A DNA stretch of 27,551 nt from an uncultured Lachnospiraceae bacterium (GTDB taxonomy: Bacteria > Bacillota > Clostridia > Lachnospirales > Lachnospiraceae). Positions 22,585 to 27,551 of this stretch are shown in pieces (the first letter of the stretch is position 1; every line of letters begins with the position of its first letter). The translations under genes were made by a program, and so were the position numbers. Where the stretch lies: assembly GCA_910576895.1 (NCBI GenBank), contig CAJTJZ010000040.1, positions 1 through 27,551 of the forward strand, read 5' to 3'. The notes beneath the pieces were generated by a model. It had not been told where the DNA came from and made no database searches. It worked only from the letters and a program-made list of their open reading frames with translations.

Positions 22585-22663
22585 AAAGAAACCAACTCCT
22601 TTGCATTTTATTTCTAACATTTCTTCTTCCTCTATTGATATTTTTACGATTCTATTCTTATCT

Positions 22664-24340
22664 TTAAACCAAAACTTCCATAATAATTGGTAATATCATT
22701 GGATTTCTTTTTGTCTTTTTCCAAATAAATTCACTTAAACTTTCTTTAATAACCATTTTAATTTTTCCCCAATCAGTTACATTTTTATCTAAACATCGTT
22801 CTAATGATTCATTTACACAATCTTTTGCATCTTCCATTAAATTTTCTGCTTCTCTTACATAGACAAAGCCTCTGGATACTAAATCCGGTCCAGAAAGAAT
22901 CCGATTAGAATACTTTTCTAGTGTTAATACAACAATAATAAGTCCATTTTCTGATAAATGCTGCCTGTCACGCAATACAATATTACCAACATCTCCAACA
23001 CCTAATCCATCTACTAAAATTCCCTGTGCAGGTACATGATCTACAATACCTGCGTAAGTATCATTAAATTCTAATACATCCCCAGAATTTAAAATAAACA
23101 AATGATCTTTTGGCACACCCATACTAACTGCAATCTTTCCTTGTGCTAAGAGATGACGATATTCTCCATGAACAGGAATGGCATACTTTGGTTTTGTCAG
23201 GGCATACATTAATTTAATTTCTTCTTCGGAAGCATGGCCAGAAACATGAGTGTCTTGCATAATCACATCAGCTCCCTTGCGTGTTAATTCATTAATTACT
23301 TTAGAAACTGACTTTTCATTTCCCGGAATTGGCCGAGAACTAAAAATTACAACATCTCCCGGACGAATCTGAATTTTTTTATGCATGGAAGAAGCAATTC
23401 TAGAAAGCACTGCCATTGCTTCTCCTTGACTACCTGTTGTAATCAATACTAACTTTTCATCAGGATAATCCCGCATCTGTTCAATATCAATCACTAAATC
23501 ATCTGGCATCTCAATATATCCAAGTTCGATTGCTGTTGTAACAATATTAATCATGCTGCGTCCTTCAATTACTACTTTCCGCCCATATTTTACAGCATAG
23601 GTAATAATTTGTCGTACTCGATCTACATTAGAAGCAAAAGTTGCCACAATAATTCTTTGTTTCGTATGTTCTGCAAAAATATTATCAAAAGTTTTTCCTA
23701 CTGTGCGTTCTGACATGGTATATCCCGGTTTCATTGCATTTGTACTATCACACATTAGTGCAAGTACCCCTTTTTTTCCAATTTCTCCAAGTCGCTGTAA
23801 ATCAATAGTTTCTCCATAAACAGGGGTAAAATCCACTTTAAAATCACCTGTATGCACAATAATTCCAACAGGAGTATAAATAGCAAGTGCGGCTGCATCT
23901 GCAATACTATGGTTTGTTCTAATAAACTCAATTCGAAAACAACCTAAATTAATTGACTGCCCATATTTAATCACCTTGCGTTTTGTTGTTTTCATCATAT
24001 TATGTTCTTTTAATTTATTTTCAATAATACCAATTGTTAGCTTTGTTGCATAAACTGGTGCATTGACTTCCTTTAACACATAAGGAAGACTTCCAATATG
24101 ATCCTCATGTCCATGTGTAATTACAAACCCCTTAATTCTTTCCATATTTTCTTTTAAATAAGTAATATCAGGAATGACAAGATCAATTCCCAGCATTTCA
24201 TCTGCTGGAAAAGATAAACCACAATCGACAACAACAATACTATCCTGATATTCAAATATTGTAATATTCATCCCAATCTGTTCTAAACCACCTAATGGAA
24301 TAATACGAAGTCCATTTCCCAAATACCCTCTGTTTTTCAA
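22664..24340 (-). CDS. rnj: Ribonuclease J
   Basis: A 558-residue metallo-beta-lactamase/beta-CASP nuclease with 5'-3' exonuclease and endonuclease activity, central to mRNA decay and rRNA maturation in Firmicutes. The metal motif 'THGHEDHIGS' gives His76, His78, Asp80 and His81. 'TGSQGEAMAVLSRIA' and 'HVSGHASEEE' mark the beta-CASP region, and a C-terminal domain follows. The frame is open to ATG 24382, but AGGAGGTG (24348-24355) lies seven bases before TTG 24338-24340, which gives the family N-terminus; I take TTG as the start. It sits between the DUF1292 and ylbF genes. Confidence 0.95.
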   Translation of the reverse strand: MKNRGYLGNGLRIIPLGGLEQIGMNITIFEYQDSIVVVDCGLSFPADEMLGIDLVIPDITYLKENMERIKGFVITHGHEDHIGSLPYVLKEVNAPVYATKLTIGIIENKLKEHNMMKTTKRKVIKYGQSINLGCFRIEFIRTNHSIADAAALAIYTPVGIIVHTGDFKVDFTPVYGETIDLQRLGEIGKKGVLALMCDSTNAMKPGYTMSERTVGKTFDNIFAEHTKQRIIVATFASNVDRVRQIITYAVKYGRKVVIEGRSMINIVTTAIELGYIEMPDDLVIDIEQMRDYPDEKLVLITTGSQGEAMAVLSRIASSMHKKIQIRPGDVVIFSSRPIPGNEKSVSKVINELTRKGADVIMQDTHVSGHASEEEIKLMYALTKPKYAIPVHGEYRHLLAQGKIAVSMGVPKDHLFILNSGDVLEFNDTYAGIVDHVPAQGILVDGLGVGDVGNIVLRDRQHLSENGLIIVVLTLEKYSNRILSGPDLVSRGFVYVREAENLMEDAKDCVNESLERCLDKNVTDWGKIKMVIKESLSEFIWKKTKRNPMILPIIMEVLV

Positions 24341-24397
24341 AATTTGCACCTCCTGCCTTTCCATTTTATATTTTTTCTGCACATATGTAAAATTTTT

Positions 24398-24664
24398 TCA
24401 CTCCATTACTTTAATTCCGATATCCTCTAACAGTTCCTCAAATAGCTCAGAAACTACCAAAAGCTCCTGTTCGTCTTCTACAAACATATAAATAGAGCCT
24501 TCTGTTTGCGATATACACTCCTTTAATAAAAAAACCTCATCACTTTCTGGTGTTTCTGTTACTAAAAAATATTCATTTCCCAAAAATTTTGTCTGTTCAA
24601 GGACATAAAAAGACAAATCACTTCCATCTTCATCTGTTAATGTGATCTTTTCTTCTTCTGCCAT
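24398..24664 (-). CDS. DUF1292 protein
   Basis: An 88-residue very acidic protein of the DUF1292 (YrzB-like) family: 'KITLTDEDGSDLSFYVLEQTKFLGNEYFLVTE' with a beta-rich core and an acidic helix at the end. Function is unknown. It is regularly found beside ireB and ruvX, as here, 88 bases after ruvX on the same strand. Confidence 0.88.
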   Translation of the reverse strand: MAEEEKITLTDEDGSDLSFYVLEQTKFLGNEYFLVTETPESDEVFLLKECISQTEGSIYMFVEDEQELLVVSELFEELLEDIGIKVME

Positions 24665-24751
24665 ACCCTGCCCTACCTATCTCGGTTTTCTTATACTTAT
24701 TTTTTATTGATAGTTTCGTTTTACTTTTTACTTATTGTTTTCTTTCTTTCC

Positions 24752-25189
24752 TTAAATTTCATTCTTTTGATGACACAGATAATCAAGATATCCCTGCAAG
24801 ATAAAAACAGCAGCAATTTCATCCACGATCTGTTTTCTTTGTTCTCTTCGCATATTTCCTTCAATTAAGGAACGATGTGCACTTACTGTTGTAAGACGCT
24901 CATCCCACAAAACAACAGGGAGCCCCGTCCGGCGCTCCAGCATAACTGCAAACTCTTTTGATTTTTCTGCACGCTCACCAATCGTATTGTTCATATTCTT
25001 CGGAAAACCCAAAACAATCGTTTCCACTTCATACTCTTTGATCAATGTTTCCAGTCTTGCTAGCGTTTTTCGAAGTTTATTTTCTTTTTCTCTGCGGATG
25101 ACTTCCTTGCCCTGTGCTGTCAGCAAAAGCTCATCACTAATTGCAACGCCAACTGTCACAGAGCCATAATCAAGCCCCATAATTCTCAT
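24752..25189 (-). CDS. ruvX: RuvX/YqgF pre-16S rRNA nuclease, Holliday-junction-resolvase-like
   Basis: A 145-residue RNase H-fold protein. The first catalytic Asp is Asp7 in 'MGLDYGSVTVGVAISD'; 'VLGFPKNMNNTIGERAEKS' and 'LWDERLTTVSAHR' complete the site, and a late Asp lies in 'VDEIAAVFILQGYLD'. E. coli YqgF trims the 5' end of 16S rRNA. Length is normal. It follows ireB by 170 bases, in which I see only overlapping AAATGAAA/TTTCATTT repeats (25240-25268). Confidence 0.93.
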   Translation of the reverse strand: MRIMGLDYGSVTVGVAISDELLLTAQGKEVIRREKENKLRKTLARLETLIKEYEVETIVLGFPKNMNNTIGERAEKSKEFAVMLERRTGLPVVLWDERLTTVSAHRSLIEGNMRREQRKQIVDEIAAVFILQGYLDYLCHQKNEI

Positions 25190-25359
25190 AACTTTTGTAC
25201 CTCTAACCCTTGCCGAACATTTTTTACTACCTATATTTACAAATGAAAAAAACTTTCATTTTCATTTGTGTGCATCACAAGAAACAACCCGTTTTTTTTA
25301 ATCACCAATAGAATCCATAACACATCTGCAAATAAAAGCATTATAAGAAAAAGAAAAAA

Positions 25360-25623
25360 CTATGATTTTAAATTTCGCTCAATATAATCTCTTAAAAGCT
25401 CCTCAATAATTTCATCTCGTTCTACTTTCATTACCATGCTTCTTGCACCTTTGTGACTTGTGATATAGGTTGGATCTCCAGACATAATATATCCTACAAT
25501 CTGACTCACTGGATTGTATCCCTTTTCTGTCAGTGCAACATAAACCTGCCTTAACATATCTTCTACCTGCATTTCTGGCTCTTTTTGCACTTTAAAATAT
25601 TGTGTACTATTAATTTCTTGCAT
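25360..25623 (-). CDS. ireB: IreB family regulatory phosphoprotein
   Basis: An 87-residue small helical protein (former DUF965, YrzL) with the signature 'VYVALTEKGYNPVSQIVGYIMSGDPTYITSHKGAR'. In Enterococcus it is phosphorylated by the kinase IreK and affects cephalosporin resistance. Threonines near the N-terminus (Thr7) may be the target. The ireB-ruvX-DUF1292 order is conserved in Firmicutes, usually behind alaS; here a zinc-ribbon membrane protein lies upstream instead. The ribosome binding site is weak (AGGA). Confidence 0.93.
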   Translation of the reverse strand: MQEINSTQYFKVQKEPEMQVEDMLRQVYVALTEKGYNPVSQIVGYIMSGDPTYITSHKGARSMVMKVERDEIIEELLRDYIERNLKS

Positions 25624-25691
25624 ACGGTCACGTCCTAACTTTCCTGTACTTTTTCTATATCTACTGCCTTCGTTCTAATAAACATAACCCT

Positions 25692-25720
25692 ATTTTAATA
25701 TAAAAACAGGAAAATAGCAA
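25692..25720 (-). promoter_or_regulatory. ireB promoter
   Basis: Minus strand: -35 TTGCTA (25715-25720), 17-base spacer, -10 TAAAAT (25692-25697). Confidence 0.5.
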
Positions 25721-25733
25721 GGAAAGTTTTTTA

Positions 25734-26129
25734 TCAGCTTTTTTTCTTAAAAATCATGCTGCATTTTGGACAGCGAATTTCAATCATACCCTTTCCACGT
25801 GGAATACGAATCTTTTGCTTACATTTTGGACATTTATAAATATGATGTGTTTTCTTATCAAGAAGCTGACTTCGTTTTTTATCAAAAAAGGCCCAATATT
25901 TTCGGCGATAAAATAAGTATTTTCCATTTTCCGCACTCCGTTTTGTAATATTTTTAGAAAACATCCGAAAATAACATACAAATAATGTCAACATAGCAAA
26001 AAAACTAAATACGCCATGATGGAAGAATACATTTAAAATAATAAAAATAATTGCAAGAACTACAGTAAATTTACCAAGATCATCTGCACCATATCTTCCT
26101 ATCATAAACTGTCTAAACTTTTCCTTCAT
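25734..26129 (-). CDS. Small membrane protein with C-terminal zinc ribbon
   Basis: A 131-residue protein. A short basic N-terminus precedes two hydrophobic helices (about 20-36 and 40-56). A strongly basic cytoplasmic stretch rich in Lys, Arg and Tyr (60-98) follows, and then a zinc ribbon with two CPKC knuckles (Cys100/Cys103 and Cys120/Cys123). The knuckle spacing is like that of zinc-ribbon domains of small DNA- or RNA-associated proteins. Function unknown. It has its own promoter and ends about 110 bases before ireB. Confidence 0.75.
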   Translation of the reverse strand: MKEKFRQFMIGRYGADDLGKFTVVLAIIFIILNVFFHHGVFSFFAMLTLFVCYFRMFSKNITKRSAENGKYLFYRRKYWAFFDKKRSQLLDKKTHHIYKCPKCKQKIRIPRGKGMIEIRCPKCSMIFKKKS

Positions 26130-26166
26130 AATATCCCAGCCTTTCGATCAAATATAAAATATAATT

Positions 26167-26195
26167 ACTATACCTGCATTTTCGGAAAAGATCAA
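26167..26195 (-). promoter_or_regulatory. Promoter of the zinc-ribbon membrane protein
   Basis: Minus strand: -35 TTGATC (26190-26195), 17-base spacer, -10 TATAGT (26167-26172). The rest of the 183-base gap has only weak hairpins (such as TTCCT/AGGAA near 26228-26240). Confidence 0.6.
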
Positions 26196-26312
26196 CAGTA
26201 TTCACAATTTTTTTACTTTTTTTATGTTCCTTTTAGGAATTATATTCACAAGCAAATAATCCTTCCTTGTTTTTTAGGATCATCTGTTTCCCTTTTTATT
26301 CTATCTATCCTT

Positions 26313-27551
26313 CTATATTGCCGCAACAACTTCTTCATAACCCATTCGCCTAGAAGCTTTGACTAAAATAGTATCTCCTTGTCTTAAAAATTCTGGCAGT
26401 GCTGCAATCATCTCCAATTTTTTTTCAAAAAAATGAACTTCTATTTTACTATTTTCTTGTATTGCAGCCTCTGCCATATAATAGCTACAATTTCCTGAAC
26501 AAAGTAATACATCAATTCCAAGCTTTGCACAATAGCTCCCTATTTCTTGATGTAATTCCTTTTCTTTATCACCAAGCTCCCCCATATCTCCTAAAATTGC
26601 TACGCATCTTCCCTTACAAGATTTTAAAACATCAAGTCCTGCTTTCATAGATACTGGATTCGCATTATAAGAATCATCAAGGATAGTCTTTCCATTTCGT
26701 TCTATTTTATTCATTCTTCCATAAACAGGTTTCCATGTTTCAATTCCTTTTTTTATTTCTTCTACTGTCATATGAAAAACTCTGCCAACAGCAGCAGCAG
26801 CTAAAGCATTACGTACCATATGGATACCCGGAATTGGAATATGTACAAAAAAAGCATCTCCTTCGAAATGAATTTTACAAACACTTCCTTCTAATCCATT
26901 GTTTTCTATCTGATCTGCATAAATTTCACAGCCATTTTCAAGTCCAAAATGAAAAATGGTATGATTTCCTACTTGCTTTATTTGTGCAAGCTTATCATCA
27001 TCTCCATTTACAAGAATACTACCATCTTTTGCTAAAAAATCAAAAATTTCTGTTTTTGCTTTTAACACACCATCACGATCACCAAGCTTCTCTAAATGAC
27101 ATTCCCCAATATTTGTAATTAAAGCAAGATCTGGTTTTGCAATCTCGCTTAATTTGTGCATCTCTCCAAAATCACTAATTCCCATTTCTAAAACTGCAAT
27201 TTGATGTTCCTTACGAATACGAAATACAGTTAATGGAAGTCCTAACTCATTATTAAAATTTCCATCTGTTTTTAAAACACAAAATTTTTGAGAAAGTACC
27301 GATGCAATCAATTCTTTTGTACTTGTTTTTCCAACACTTCCTGTAATGCCTATAACAGGAATGGAAAGCTGCTCTCTATAAAATACTGCAATTTTTTTTA
27401 TCGCTTCTAAGGAAGACGCTACTTTTATATAAGCACCCAATGGTTTTTCTAATATTCGTTCTGAAATACAGCAAATCGCTCCTTTTTGAAAAACATCAGA
27501 AATAAAATCATGTCCATCAACACGTTTCCCCGGAATTGCTATAAAAAGACT
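26313..27551 (-). CDS. murF: UDP-N-acetylmuramoyl-tripeptide--D-alanyl-D-alanine ligase (5' end beyond window)
   Basis: Partial: 412 residues are visible and the frame continues past the right edge; probably about 30-40 N-terminal residues are missing. The Mur ligase adds D-Ala-D-Ala to the UDP-MurNAc tripeptide. 'LFIAIPGKRVDGHDF' near the visible start is the MurF substrate-domain motif. The ATP loop is 'GITGSVGKTSTKE' (68-80 of the visible part), and 'ILDDSYNANPVSMKAGL' and 'GDMGELG' are MurF hallmarks. A frame start at 27440 (TTG) is internal: the sequence upstream is clearly coding. It is on the same strand as the zinc-ribbon gene but separated by a promoter. Confidence 0.96.
   Translation of the reverse strand, partial: SLFIAIPGKRVDGHDFISDVFQKGAICCISERILEKPLGAYIKVASSLEAIKKIAVFYREQLSIPVIGITGSVGKTSTKELIASVLSQKFCVLKTDGNFNNELGLPLTVFRIRKEHQIAVLEMGISDFGEMHKLSEIAKPDLALITNIGECHLEKLGDRDGVLKAKTEIFDFLAKDGSILVNGDDDKLAQIKQVGNHTIFHFGLENGCEIYADQIENNGLEGSVCKIHFEGDAFFVHIPIPGIHMVRNALAAAAVGRVFHMTVEEIKKGIETWKPVYGRMNKIERNGKTILDDSYNANPVSMKAGLDVLKSCKGRCVAILGDMGELGDKEKELHQEIGSYCAKLGIDVLLCSGNCSYYMAEAAIQENSKIEVHFFEKKLEMIAALPEFLRQGDTILVKASRRMGYEEVVAAI

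Noticed and set aside
25240..25268. Terminator between ireB and ruvX
   Set aside because: AAATGAAA/TTTCATTT repeats can pair, but they are pure A/T-rich, overlap each other and have no U-tract after them.
26735..27118. 127-residue plus-strand frame opposite murF
   Set aside because: Gln/His/Leu-rich antisense of a well-supported murF; no ribosome binding site.

Overview
The window is about 27.5 kb of AT-rich, tightly packed chromosome. The gene content points to a Gram-positive anaerobe of the Clostridia, most likely Lachnospiraceae. The main indicators are a SCIFF/ScfB ranthipeptide pair, a split transketolase, LL-diaminopimelate aminotransferase, Rex, RNase J, IreB, RuvX, and start sites with AGGAGG-type ribosome binding sites. 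This placement is inferred from gene content and style, not from a database search. Almost every gene reads on the minus strand. The exceptions are rpsT, holA, dapL and a two-gene DUF4160 cassette. I see no tRNA, rRNA, CRISPR array, IS element or phage gene.

Layout. (1) 1-2020: the SCIFF peptide gene and its radical SAM maturase, transcribed leftward, with a hairpin at the transcript 5' end and a long palindrome between the two genes. (2) 2040-3557: rpsT with its own promoter and terminator, then holA. (3) 3596-4801: a lone acidic sugar-binding-type lipoprotein. (4) 4840-8540: pentose metabolism, araD and tal, a terminator, a structured leader, then the two halves of transketolase. (5) 8600-11600: the xpaC-telA pair. 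(6) 11640-13310: araA on its own promoter, divergent from dapL. (7) 14718-16280: a large palindrome, a DUF1653 protein and a PdaA-like deacetylase. (8) 16299-16981: rlmH, preceded by what looks like an independent small RNA gene. (9) 17076-18320: a possible accessory islet with a frame-broken small gene, an unrecognised protein plus DUF4160, and a MazF toxin with no adjacent antitoxin. (10) 18612-27551: nnr, rex, O-methyltransferase, an MltG-like membrane protein, ylbF, RNase J, DUF1292, ruvX, ireB, a zinc-ribbon membrane protein and the body of murF, which runs off the right edge.

How the parts fit. AraA, AraD, transaldolase and transketolase would carry L-arabinose through ribulose-5-phosphate and xylulose-5-phosphate into the non-oxidative pentose phosphate pathway; ribulokinase (AraB) is not in the window. 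DapL, the MurF ligase and the PdaA-like deacetylase concern cell-wall precursors or remodelling. The right third is a housekeeping block (RNA decay, redox sensing, NAD(P)HX repair).

The strongest leads for something undescribed are non-coding: the RNA candidate upstream of rlmH (about 16855-16970), the tkt leader with mutually exclusive hairpins (about 6764-6869), the dapL/DUF1653 palindrome (14718-14781), and the hairpins of the SCIFF operon. On the protein side, the 17343-17895 pair and the orphan mazF with a palindromic UACAU in its leader deserve a second look.
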